Source: JAJRXR01 sp041987545
GTDB taxonomy: Bacteria; Planctomycetota; Phycisphaerae; Phycisphaerales; UBA1924
Length of the DNA: 64,000 nt
NCBI GenBank assembly: GCA_041987545.1
Contig: JBHIWH010000008.1
Coordinates: 128,557-192,556 of the forward strand
Direction: 5' to 3'
This document shows positions 26,952-35,664 of this stretch, piece after piece. Position numbers and translations under genes: made by a program. The notes under the pieces were generated by a model. It did no database searches. It was not told where the DNA came from and worked only from the letters and a program-made list of their open reading frames with translations. How positions within the stretch are numbered: the stretch's first letter is position 1; every line of letters starts with the position of its first letter.

Positions 26952-26957
26952 ATCCTA
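26952..26957 (-). promoter_or_regulatory. -10-like box TAGGAT before folD
   Basis: On the minus strand GGCTAGGAT ends 6 nt before ATG 26945; no ribosome binding site between. Confidence 0.5.
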
Positions 26958-27040
26958 GCCACGCCCGCTCACGTCGCCGCCCCGACGGCGGCGCACCCGA
27001 GCCCCAGCCCGTCTTCGACCAGCCCGCCCCCCGACTCCAT

Positions 27041-27046
27041 TACCAT
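27041..27046 (+). promoter_or_regulatory. -10-like box TACCAT before ligA
   Basis: TACCAT ends 6 nt before the GTG at 27053, predicting a leaderless ligA message and fixing GTG as the start. Confidence 0.5.
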
Positions 27047-27052
27047 CTGCCC

Positions 27053-29299
27053 GTGCCCGAGCCCGGCCCCGCCAAACGCGTCGCAGAACTCCGAGCCCTG
27101 CTCCGCCGGGCCAACCGCGCGTATTACGCCGATGCCAAGCCCATCATGTCGGACCGCGAGTTCGACGACCTGCTCGCCGAACTCGCCGACCTGGAGCAGG
27201 CCCACCCCGACCTCGACGACCCCAACTCCCCCACCCGGCGCGTCGGCGGCGAGCCCATCGAGGGCTTCAAGACCCTCCCCCACGCCGTCCCCATGCTCTC
27301 GATCGACAACACGTACGACGAGGACGAGGTCCGCGCGTGGGTCAAGCGTGTCCGCAAGAACCTCAAGCTCGAGGACCAGGACGCCGACGCCGGCCTCTTT
27401 GACGGCGACGAGCTCCTCTTCGTCTGCGACCCCAAGATCGACGGCGTCGCCATCTCGCTCCGATACGAGAAGGGCCAGCTCGCCCACGCCCTGACCCGGG
27501 GCGACGGCGCCAAGGGGGACGAGGTCTCCCACGCCGTCCGCACCATCCGCTCCATCCCCCTGACGCTGGGCGAGCCCGACAAGAAGTCGCCGGGCGTCCC
27601 CGATGTCCTCGAAGTCCGCGGCGAGATTTATATCCCCCTCCCCGAGTTCGAACGCATCAACGAGGAGCGCGAGCAGGCCGACCAGGAGCCGTTCATGAAC
27701 CCGCGGAACGCCTGCGCGGGCACGCTCAAGAACCTGGACCCCAAGATCGCCGCGTCCCGCAACCTCGGCTTCGTGGCCCACGGCCGCGGCGAGGTCTCCG
27801 ATCCCGACCTTGCCTCGACCTTCACCGATTTCCTCGACGCCATCAAGTCACTCGGTTTGCCGGTGAGCCCGCACACGACGACCGCCAACTCGCCCGAGGC
27901 CGTGCTCGAGGCTATCGCCGCCTTCGACACGAAACGAGCAAAGCTCGACTACGCGACCGACGGCATGGTCGTCCGCGTCGACAGCTTCGCCCAGCAGGAC
28001 GCCCTGGGCACGACGAGCAAGAGCCCCCGCTGGCTCATCGCGTACAAGTACCCGGCCGAGCGCGCGCAGACCAAGCTCCTGGATGTCGATCATCAGGTCG
28101 GCAAGTCGGGCCGCATCACGCCTCGGGCCGTCATGGAGCCCGTTCTCCTCTCGGGCACGACGGTTCAGCACGCGACCCTGCACAACTACGGCCTCGCCCG
28201 CCAGAAGGACATCCGCCTCGGTGACACCCTCGAGATCGAGAAGGCCGGCGAGATCATCCCCTACGTCATCCGCGTCATCGAATCCAAACGCCCGAGGGGC
28301 GCCCGCAAGATCAAGGCCCCCGAGACCTGCCCCGAGTGCGGCGGCCCGGTCGAGATCGACCCGCCCGAGGCCGACCCCGCCCACGACGGCGATCCGAATC
28401 TCGAGACCTCGCGATCCTGCGTCAACCCCGAGTGCCCCGCCCAAATCCGCGAGAAGCTCATCTGGTTCGCCGGGCGCGGGCAGATGGACATCGAGGGCCT
28501 CGGCGAGTCCACCATCGACCAGATCCGCGCGACGCACCTGCCCAAGGGCCACCCCCGCCGCGCCGAGCTGGGCGTCCCCGAGGACACGCCGAGCATCCCC
28601 CTCTACCACTTTGCCGACATCTTCAACCTGCACAAGCACGCCGACGCCCTGCTCACCCTCGACCGCATGGGCGACAAAAAGCTGGAGAATCTCCTCAAGG
28701 GCATCGAGGACGCCAAATCGCGGGGGCTGGCCCGCGTGCTCGCCGGCATGGGCATCCACCACGTCGGGACCGCGACCGCCAAGTCCATCGCGCGCCTCTA
28801 CCCCGACCTCGACGCGCTGCTCGGGGCCTCCGAGCCGCAACTCCGCCCCAAGTCGCTCAACAAGACCGAGGCGACCGAGCTCGGGTTCGACCCCGATCCC
28901 AGACAGCGCCCCGAGACAGGCCTGGGCAAGGACACCGCCCCGGTCGTGCACGCGTACCTGCACTCCAAGCCCGCCAAGAAGGCCTTCGCCGCGCTCCGGA
29001 AGGTCGGGGTCGACCTCTCCAGCCACGACTACAAGGCGCCCGGCGCCAGGCCCGCCCCCGACTCCCCCTTCGCCGGCAAGACCATCGTCCTCACCGGCAC
29101 GCTCGAGAACTACGAACGCAACGACCTCAAGGACATCCTCGAGTCCCTCGGCGCCAAGGTCACCGGCTCTGTCTCCTCCAAGACCGACCTCGTCGTCGTC
29201 GGCGACTCCCCCGGCTCCAAGCTCGACAAGGCCAAGAAGCTCGGCATCGAGACCTGGGACGAGAAAACCCTGCTCAAGAACCTCCCCAAGGACACCTGA
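27053..29299 (+). CDS. ligA: NAD-dependent DNA ligase
   Basis: 748 residues, longer than the about 670 of E. coli. The Ia domain (ANRAYYADAKPIMSDREFDDLLAEL) binds NMN, the adenylated lysine is Lys128 (CDPKIDGVAISL), then the OB fold (VGKSGRITPRAVMEPVLLSGTTVQHATLHNYGL). The zinc finger has CPECGG and CVNPECP. An HhH region and a C-terminal BRCT domain (FAGKTIVLTGTLENYERNDLKDILESLGAKVTGSVSSKTDLVVVG) follow. The extra length is in charged inserts near residues 105-118 and 615-650. It seals nicks in replication and repair. Confidence 0.96.
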   Translation: MPEPGPAKRVAELRALLRRANRAYYADAKPIMSDREFDDLLAELADLEQAHPDLDDPNSPTRRVGGEPIEGFKTLPHAVPMLSIDNTYDEDEVRAWVKRVRKNLKLEDQDADAGLFDGDELLFVCDPKIDGVAISLRYEKGQLAHALTRGDGAKGDEVSHAVRTIRSIPLTLGEPDKKSPGVPDVLEVRGEIYIPLPEFERINEEREQADQEPFMNPRNACAGTLKNLDPKIAASRNLGFVAHGRGEVSDPDLASTFTDFLDAIKSLGLPVSPHTTTANSPEAVLEAIAAFDTKRAKLDYATDGMVVRVDSFAQQDALGTTSKSPRWLIAYKYPAERAQTKLLDVDHQVGKSGRITPRAVMEPVLLSGTTVQHATLHNYGLARQKDIRLGDTLEIEKAGEIIPYVIRVIESKRPRGARKIKAPETCPECGGPVEIDPPEADPAHDGDPNLETSRSCVNPECPAQIREKLIWFAGRGQMDIEGLGESTIDQIRATHLPKGHPRRAELGVPEDTPSIPLYHFADIFNLHKHADALLTLDRMGDKKLENLLKGIEDAKSRGLARVLAGMGIHHVGTATAKSIARLYPDLDALLGASEPQLRPKSLNKTEATELGFDPDPRQRPETGLGKDTAPVVHAYLHSKPAKKAFAALRKVGVDLSSHDYKAPGARPAPDSPFAGKTIVLTGTLENYERNDLKDILESLGAKVTGSVSSKTDLVVVGDSPGSKLDKAKKLGIETWDEKTLLKNLPKDT

Positions 29300-29378
29300 G
29301 CCGCTTTCCTCTACGCTCCCTCCGTCGTCTTCTCCCGACCTGCCGACCTCACGACCTGCCGATCTCCCGCTTCCGCCC

Positions 29379-29912
29379 ATGCACAACGTCGAGTACAAGG
29401 CCGAGCTCCGAGACCCCGCACTCGCCCGCGCGATCGCCAAGAAGATCGGCGCTCGCCTCGACTCCACGCTCGACCAGACCGACACCTACTTCCGCGTCAC
29501 CACCGGCCGTCTCAAAAAGCGCGAGACCACCGAGCAGGGCCACGGCCCGCTCCCGCCCCAGTACATCTTCTACGACCGGGCCGACATCGTCCGCCCCAAG
29601 CTCTCGCACTACACGCTCTTCACCGAGGAAGAAGCCCGCGAGCGGTACGGCGCCCAGCCCCTGCCCACCGACGTCGTCGTCACCAAACGCCGCGAGCTCT
29701 GGCTCGACGGCGCCTCGCGCATCCACCTCGACCGCGTCGAGGGCGTGGGCGACTTCATCGAGTTCGAGGTCCCCATCCACCCCAAGAGCTCGGTCACCGC
29801 CGCCCGCGACAAGACAGAGGCCCTCCGCAAGGCCTTCGCCCCCGCCCTGGGCGAGCCGGTCGCGCTCAGCTACCGCGACCTCAAGGCCGCGGACGCGAAC
29901 TCGGAGCCCTAG
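29379..29912 (+). CDS. CYTH domain protein (CyaB-like)
   Basis: 177 residues. HNVEYKAELRDPALARAIAKKIGA opens a CYTH (CyaB/thiamine triphosphatase) tunnel fold; DQTDTYFRVTTGRLKKRET, VVTKRRELWL, RIHLDRVEGVGDFIEFEVP contribute the alternating charged strands that bind triphosphate and metal. Members hydrolyse or cyclise organic or inorganic triphosphates; which one applies is not visible. It lies 79 bp after ligA; a TACGCT box at 29312-29317 may give its own promoter. Its last codons overlap the 3' end of the convergent peroxidase gene. Confidence 0.8.
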   Translation: MHNVEYKAELRDPALARAIAKKIGARLDSTLDQTDTYFRVTTGRLKKRETTEQGHGPLPPQYIFYDRADIVRPKLSHYTLFTEEEARERYGAQPLPTDVVVTKRRELWLDGASRIHLDRVEGVGDFIEFEVPIHPKSSVTAARDKTEALRKAFAPALGEPVALSYRDLKAADANSEP

Positions 29913-31534
29913 CAGCCCGCCCGGCGCCGCCGCCGTCCCGCCAGCAGGCCCGTCACGCCCAGCAGCGCCACGCCGCCCGGCGCCGGCACGGCCGTCGCGA
30001 AGAACACGTTGTCGCCCAGCCCGTCCACGCCGGCCGCCGACCGGAAGATGTCGGCCAGCGTCGTCCCCTCGATCTCGAGCATGTAGGGGTCCAGGTCGGG
30101 GTCGTTGAGGTAGAAGAACCGGTCCCCGTCGCGCAGGCGCCCGAACTGGTCCCGCATGATCGCCTCGAGCGTCTCGCCCATGCTCGCGTCCGCCAGGTGG
30201 TCCTCGGCCATCAGCCCGATCCACGCCTCCACCTCCCCGACGTCCGTGTACACCGACGCCAGCGCCTCCTGGAGCGCGGCGTCCGACGTGATGTCCGACC
30301 AGCCCGTGACCGGGTCCAGCCCGAACGCGTCGCGGATCTCGGCGTACGTCGGCAGGCCGTGGTCCCGCCCGCGCTGCAGGTTCAGCGCCAGCAGGTCCAG
30401 CCCGCCGGCGCCGGGGGGCCCGAACAGGAAGCTCCGGACGCCGTCCACCATCTGCAGGTCCATCTCCTCGGCCGCCTGCACTGTCATCCCGCGGATGAGC
30501 GCGTCCAGCGCCCCCTCGCCCTCGAGCGTGCCGGGGTTGAAGAAGTTGTTGCGGAGGGTCAGGGGGCCGTCCGAGTACGCCGTCCCGTCCGCGTTCATCC
30601 GCAGCAGCTCCTCGTTGAGCATCGTGTGCCCAAAGCGGAACGCGGCCGTCGAGAACAGCGTTGAGATGCTCGGGTCCACGCTCTCGTCATACCCCGCGTA
30701 GCTCGACAGACCCTGGACGCCCATCGCCGGCAGCCAGTCCTCGTACGTGATCTTCTGCACCTGGGCGCCGACGATCTTCCGCGCCGTCTGGTAGATCTGC
30801 TCGTCGTCCCAGCCCGGGTTGTCCACCGCCAGCCGCTCGGCCCACTGGTTGTGGTGGTCCACGAACACCTGGTGCAGCGCCGTCAATCCCGCCTGCTCGT
30901 TCGCCCGCACGTCGCCCGCCAGGAACAGCGACTCGCCCGGCAGGAACCCCTCGTTGGCGTTGTCGAGACCAGCCGTGTTGCGGGGCATCATCCCGTCGGC
31001 GCCGGTCAGCAGCATCCCGCCCGAGAAGGAGCGCAACGCCGCGGCCCGGGTCTCGTCCGAGCCGTAGATCATCGACCCGTCCAGGAAGTGCGTGATCTGG
31101 TTCACCTGCGCCCGTGTGCCCGAGCCATCGGTCGTGAACGCCGAGCGCACGAACGGGATCATCTCGCCCGCCTGGAAGACCGGGTCGCCGCCCGGGGCGA
31201 AGATCGGCGAGAACTCGTGCCCCCCGCCCACGAGCGTGATGTCGTGGTCGATGAACTGCCCCCACTGCCAGAACATCGCCGACAGCCCGCGTGCGTTGCC
31301 CGACGCCGTCTGCGTTCCCAGCGTGTTGCTGACCACCCGCGCGTTGGGCCCGCCCATCATCGCTGAGAGCCCGTCGGCGTACCGGGCGCCCTCCGCCCCG
31401 CGGATCTGGACCGTCCCGGCCGACCCCAGCGCCGGGTCGGCCAGGTTGTTGCCCGTCCCGTCGATGCTCCGGTACTCCTGGGCGAGGGAGGGGACGCCCA
31501 GGGCCGCGACTGCGATCACAGCGATGTACTTCAC
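29909..31534 (-). CDS. Secreted animal-type haem peroxidase with PEP-CTERM-like tail
   Basis: 541 residues. Signal peptide about residues 1-19. Distal haem His97 lies in FWQWGQFIDHDITL, with the Asp next to it covalently binding haem in homologues; proximal His303 lies in FRFGHTMLNEEL. SMIYGSDETRAAALRSF, LTALHQVFVDHHNQWAE, LALNLQRGRDHGLPTYAEIRDAFGL are hallmark peroxinectin/myeloperoxidase motifs. The C-terminus VPAPGGVALLGVTGLLAGRRRRRAGC is a PEP-CTERM-like sorting tail. Start is GTG 31534 with GGAGAGACGAGC upstream. Likely an extracytoplasmic halide or phenol peroxidase. Confidence 0.9.
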   Translation of the reverse strand: MKYIAVIAVAALGVPSLAQEYRSIDGTGNNLADPALGSAGTVQIRGAEGARYADGLSAMMGGPNARVVSNTLGTQTASGNARGLSAMFWQWGQFIDHDITLVGGGHEFSPIFAPGGDPVFQAGEMIPFVRSAFTTDGSGTRAQVNQITHFLDGSMIYGSDETRAAALRSFSGGMLLTGADGMMPRNTAGLDNANEGFLPGESLFLAGDVRANEQAGLTALHQVFVDHHNQWAERLAVDNPGWDDEQIYQTARKIVGAQVQKITYEDWLPAMGVQGLSSYAGYDESVDPSISTLFSTAAFRFGHTMLNEELLRMNADGTAYSDGPLTLRNNFFNPGTLEGEGALDALIRGMTVQAAEEMDLQMVDGVRSFLFGPPGAGGLDLLALNLQRGRDHGLPTYAEIRDAFGLDPVTGWSDITSDAALQEALASVYTDVGEVEAWIGLMAEDHLADASMGETLEAIMRDQFGRLRDGDRFFYLNDPDLDPYMLEIEGTTLADIFRSAAGVDGLGDNVFFATAVPAPGGVALLGVTGLLAGRRRRRAGC

Positions 31535-31718
31535 GCTCGTCTCTCCGGTTGGAAGGCCCGAGCAGACGATGAACCGAGCCGCCGCCGACGCCCAGCCGCC
31601 GGGCTCGGGGCCGCCAAGGCCGGGCCGGGTCCGATCGTGTGTGATCCGTGTGCGGGCGGGGGCCGGCGGCTATCGGTCCTGCCCGGAGCCCATCGTCGAT
31701 CTCGGCGGGCCCCGCTCC

Positions 31719-31754
31719 AAAACGACCACGGCCCCCGCGTCTCGCGGAGGCCGT
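31719..31754 (-). terminator. Rho-independent terminator of tRNA-Phe
   Basis: On the minus strand a 12-bp stem ACGGCCTCCGCG with CGCGGGGGCCGT (one G-T pair), loop AGA, then GGTCGTTTT. It lies 13 nt after the tRNA. Confidence 0.75.
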
Positions 31755-31767
31755 CGCGTTCGAGCAA

Positions 31768-31840
31768 TGGGCAGGGCCGGACTTGAACCGGCGACACCCG
31801 CATTTTCAATGCGGTGCTCTACCAACTGAGCTACCTGCCC
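31768..31840 (-). tRNA. tRNA-Phe (GAA)
   Basis: 73-nt cloverleaf: acceptor GGGCAGG/CCTGCCC, discriminator A, D-arm GCTC...GAGC, anticodon stem CCGCA/TGCGG with loop TTGAAAA (GAA), T-arm GCCGG TTCAAGT CCGGC. All stems pair; CCA is not encoded. Confidence 0.95.
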
Positions 31841-32032
31841 CACGCCGCGGCTCCCCGCGGGCGAGCCGACAACGATTGCCCCCCTCCCCCGCCCCGTCAA
31901 CCCCGCCCCGAGGCCGACCCAACGCCCGAGAGGATCGCCCCCCTGGCTCTCTGCGGCGTCTGCCCCTTGATCGCCCGCCCGCCGCGGAGACAATGACCCC
32001 GGCCGACCCCCCACGCCAGAGAGAGATCCCGG

Positions 32033-33451
32033 ATGCGTACCACCAGCGACCTCGCCCTGATCGCCGCCTTCCTCATCGCCGTCAAGACGCTCACCGGCGC
32101 CGCGACCGCGTCCGCCCAGTGCGGCCCCTCGCTCATCCCGGAAGCCAACGACTGGGATCTCCAGATCCAGGCCCGCTCCTCGCTCGACTCCGGCATCGCC
32201 CCATTCAACCTCCCCTTCCCGTCCTCGCTGTCGTCGCAGTACCTGTCGCTCGACACCGACGGCGGCATCGCCATCCGCTACATCTCCTCCGGCGCCCAGA
32301 CCGAGGGCGTCTTCTACGGCACCAACGGCGCCGGCGCCTCCATCATCGAGGCCAACAACCCCGCCGACCCGGTCTACTCGACCGACCTCGACTTGAGCGC
32401 CGGCATGCTCGCCGTCGCAGACGGGCCTTTCGGCGCCGGCGGCGCCCGTGTGTTCGACACCTCGGGCGCCCTCCTCCAGCACTTCCCCGCGGGAGGCCCG
32501 CAGTCCCTGTCGGGCATCGGATCCCCGACCATGATCGCCGACGGCGCCATCGCCTACCGCGCTGATTTCGGCCTCGAGGACGTCGTCGCGATCGACGAGT
32601 TCGACGGGCCGACGCGCACCCAGACCGTCCTCGCCTCGACCCTCGGTCCCAGCTACTCGTTCCTCTTCACCCCCGCCGCCAACGACGCCCGCCAGGTCGT
32701 CGCCAACACGATCCCCGGCGCCGGCCCCTCCCGCCGCATCGTGCGGTTCGAGCCCGACGGCTCACCGACCACGGTTGCCGAGACCGGCGCCGCGACCGGG
32801 ATCAACTTCAACGCCTTCGTCAACTCCACCGCCATCGCCAGCAACGGGTACGTCGCCTTCTCCGCCCGCCGCGCCGCCGACTCGGTCTGGGGCGTCTACC
32901 TCTGGGACGGCGCCGACATCATCGAGATCGCGGCGGGCGACAACCCCGACATCGACAACTCCTCGCTCGCCAACTTCCCGCCCGTCGTCAACGCGATGGG
33001 CTGGGTCGCCTTCCGCGCCACCGACGTCGCCAACGACTCCACCGCCCTCTGGGTCGGCGACGGCGACACCCTCGTCAAGCTCGTCCAGTACGACCAGCTC
33101 ATGCCCACCGACCTGGGCGACATCATCGCCGGCTTCGACTTCGGCGGATTCGACGGCAAGCAGACCATAAACGGCGTCGTCGACATCAACGACCAGGGCC
33201 AGGTCGGCGTCGCCTCCTTCCTCCGCAACGGCACCATCGCCCTCTACGTCGCCACCCCGCTCATCACCGTCGGCTGCAACCCCGCCGACCTCGCCGAGCC
33301 GTTCGGCCAGATCGACTTCTCCGACGTCCTGGCCTTCCTGACCTTCTTCTCCGAGCAGTCGATATGCGCCGACCTGGCCGAGCCCACGGGCCAGTTCGAC
33401 TTCTCCGACATCATCGCCTTCCTCGACGCCTTCACCAACGGCTGCCCCTGA
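32033..33451 (+). CDS. Secreted protein with GC-type dockerin-like domain, unknown body domain
   Basis: 472 residues. Signal peptide to about residue 29 (ATASAQ). The body is beta-rich with repeated phrases such as SIIEANNPADPVYSTD, VFDTSGALLQHF, VYLWDGADIIEIAAGDNPDIDN, LWVGDGDTLVKLVQYDQ. Similar 'reported value' phrases occur in the dockerin proteins at 55.2-58.2 kb, so the three belong to one loose family, possibly propeller-like. It ends CNPADLAEPFGQIDFSDV ... GQFDFSDIIAFL ... NGCP, with an unusual extra Cys (SICADLAEP) at the second repeat. A GACAAT box lies about 40 nt upstream. First of five dockerin genes in a row. Confidence 0.72.
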   Translation: MRTTSDLALIAAFLIAVKTLTGAATASAQCGPSLIPEANDWDLQIQARSSLDSGIAPFNLPFPSSLSSQYLSLDTDGGIAIRYISSGAQTEGVFYGTNGAGASIIEANNPADPVYSTDLDLSAGMLAVADGPFGAGGARVFDTSGALLQHFPAGGPQSLSGIGSPTMIADGAIAYRADFGLEDVVAIDEFDGPTRTQTVLASTLGPSYSFLFTPAANDARQVVANTIPGAGPSRRIVRFEPDGSPTTVAETGAATGINFNAFVNSTAIASNGYVAFSARRAADSVWGVYLWDGADIIEIAAGDNPDIDNSSLANFPPVVNAMGWVAFRATDVANDSTALWVGDGDTLVKLVQYDQLMPTDLGDIIAGFDFGGFDGKQTINGVVDINDQGQVGVASFLRNGTIALYVATPLITVGCNPADLAEPFGQIDFSDVLAFLTFFSEQSICADLAEPTGQFDFSDIIAFLDAFTNGCP

Positions 33452-33619
33452 GCCCGCCGCTCCAGACCGCACGAGATCCTGCTCCAGACCGCACGCCCGA
33501 CGCCGCCCGCATCGCCCGATCTCACGCATCCACCCAGGCCCGGGCCGCGTAGAGGCACCTGTTCCGCAGGGCGTGGGTCGCGCCCATATCTCCATCCAGC
33601 CCGACCGACGAGGTTCACG

Positions 33620-35548
33620 ATGCCCACGTGCCGCCGCTGTGCCCTTCTCTTCGCGTCCCTCGCCGCCCCCGCCCTCGCGGCCCCGGTGAGCACCCTCGTC
33701 TCGCCCCCGGCGCCCGACGCCTCGATCGACTACGCCCGCCGCAGCGCGATCACCGCCATCGACACCGACGCCCTTTCGGCCCTCGCCTCGCCCGGGCCCG
33801 TGCCCCGCGGCGCCCAGTCGTTCGAACTCGCCCTGCTCGACGGCCCCGCCGCCCTCGTCACCCGCCGTGTCGAGACCCGCGACTCGGGCGCCGTCTCCGT
33901 CTTCGCCAGCTTCGCCGGCGTTCCCGAGTCCTCGGCGGTCATCACCACGCTCAACGGCTTCGTCTCCGCCCGCCTCGAGCACCCAGCGCTCGGCGCCTTC
34001 ACCATCGAGCCCACGCCCCTCCGTGCCGACGACGGCGCCCCGCTGCACCGCGTCAACGAGGTAGACCCCACGGGGTTCCTTCCCTGCGCGACCCCCGACG
34101 ACGCCGCGGCCCTCCTGCCCGACGGCGGCCCGCAGGTCACGCCCCGGGGTGGTGTCCCGACCGTGGACATGATGATGCTCTACACGCCGGCCGTCCGCAA
34201 CACGCTCGGCGGGACGTCCGGCGCCATCGCCTTCTGCCAGAACGCCATCGACCTCGCCAACGACTCCTACGACCTCTCAGGCATCACCGATTTCCGCCTC
34301 CGCATGGTCCACGTCGAGGAGGTGGACTACTCCGAGTCCGGCAATACCGGCACCGATCTCTCCCGCCTGCGCAACTCCAACGACGGGTTCTTCGACCACA
34401 TCCACGACACCCGCGACGACGTGGGCGCCGACAACGTCTCCCTCTTCGTCAACTTCGCCAACAACGCCTGCGGCCAGGCCGCCGGCATCAACCCCAACGG
34501 CGCCAACTCCCAGTTCTCCGTCTCCGCCCGCGGCTGCGCCATCGGCAACATCACCTTCCCCCACGAGGTCGGCCACACCGTCGGCTGCTCCCACGACCGC
34601 CAGAACACCGGCTTCGGGGTGTTCTCGTTCTCCTTCGGACACCTGTTCCAGGACGGCAACGGCATCAACCGACGCACCATCATGGGTGTATCCTCCGGCT
34701 CCCGCATCCAGCGGTTCTCGAACCCCGGCGTGCTGTTCAACGGCGTCGCCACCGGCATCGCCTCCGGCCCCAGCGCCGCCGACAACGCCCGCACCCACGA
34801 CGTCACCGGCGTCACCGTCGCCGCCCACCGCGACGAGATGGGCTGCACGCCCTTCGCCATCCTCACCCAGCCCGCCGACGAGCAGGCCTGCGTCGGCTCG
34901 ACCGCCAGCTTCAGCGTCGGCGTCTTCGAGGAGTCCGCCGGCGCCGTCACCTACCAGTGGCGCCGCAACATCATCCCCATCCCGGGCGCCACCTCGGCCA
35001 CGCTGACGATCGAGAACGCCCAGCCCGCCGACGCCGCCATCTACGACGTCGTCGTGTCCAACGAGTGCACCTCGTTCTCCTCGGACATCGTCCAGCTGAG
35101 CGTGGACGACCCCTCGTTCATCTCCCAGCCGCAGTCCCAGACCGTCGAGCCCGGCGACGACGTCGTCTTCACCGTCGAGTTCGGCGTCCCGGGCTCGCAG
35201 ATCTTCTGGCTCAAGGACGGGCAGCTCATCCTCGGCGCGACGAACACCGACACGCTCACGCTGCTGAACGTCGACGAGTCCGACGAGGCGTCCTACACCG
35301 CCAACGCGATCGCCCCCTGCGGCACGATCGTCTCCGATCCGGCGACCCTGACCGTCGGCGCCCCCGCCGGCTGCAACGGAGCCGACCTCGCCGAGCCCTT
35401 CGGCACGCTCGACTTCTCCGACGTCATCGCATTCCTCGCCGCCTTCGGCGCCAGCGAGGCCCCCGCCGACCTGGCGGCCCCGTTCGGCACGTTTGATTTC
35501 TCCGACGTCATCGCGTTCCTGGGCGAGTTCGGGGACGGCTGCCCCTAA
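33620..35548 (+). CDS. Secreted zinc metalloprotease with Ig-like and GC-type dockerin-like domains
   Basis: 642 residues. Signal peptide about residues 1-20. A pro-domain-like region (to about residue 180) precedes a metzincin catalytic domain: VDMMMLYTPAVRNTLGG, and the zinc motif HEVGHTVGCSHD with His315, Glu316, His319 and His325. This resembles reprolysin-like (M12B-related) proteases. Around residues 415-580 two Ig-like repeats carry paired cysteines (QACVGSTASFSV ... TYQWRRN ... YDVVVSNECTS; SQTVEPGDDVVFTVEF ... SYTANAIAPCGT). It ends in CNGADLAEPFGTLDFSDV ... DGCP. An extracellular protease attached through the dockerin-like tail. Confidence 0.88.
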   Translation: MPTCRRCALLFASLAAPALAAPVSTLVSPPAPDASIDYARRSAITAIDTDALSALASPGPVPRGAQSFELALLDGPAALVTRRVETRDSGAVSVFASFAGVPESSAVITTLNGFVSARLEHPALGAFTIEPTPLRADDGAPLHRVNEVDPTGFLPCATPDDAAALLPDGGPQVTPRGGVPTVDMMMLYTPAVRNTLGGTSGAIAFCQNAIDLANDSYDLSGITDFRLRMVHVEEVDYSESGNTGTDLSRLRNSNDGFFDHIHDTRDDVGADNVSLFVNFANNACGQAAGINPNGANSQFSVSARGCAIGNITFPHEVGHTVGCSHDRQNTGFGVFSFSFGHLFQDGNGINRRTIMGVSSGSRIQRFSNPGVLFNGVATGIASGPSAADNARTHDVTGVTVAAHRDEMGCTPFAILTQPADEQACVGSTASFSVGVFEESAGAVTYQWRRNIIPIPGATSATLTIENAQPADAAIYDVVVSNECTSFSSDIVQLSVDDPSFISQPQSQTVEPGDDVVFTVEFGVPGSQIFWLKDGQLILGATNTDTLTLLNVDESDEASYTANAIAPCGTIVSDPATLTVGAPAGCNGADLAEPFGTLDFSDVIAFLAAFGASEAPADLAAPFGTFDFSDVIAFLGEFGDGCP

Positions 35549-35664
35549 CACCCGGTCTTGACGCACCCTGCGAGTTCCGAGAGACTCGGCCAGGCGGATC
35601 CCCAAGGAGACTCCGGGGAGCCGCCCCGCCGTGTTTGATCGAGAGATCCCCGCAGGAGCGCGTC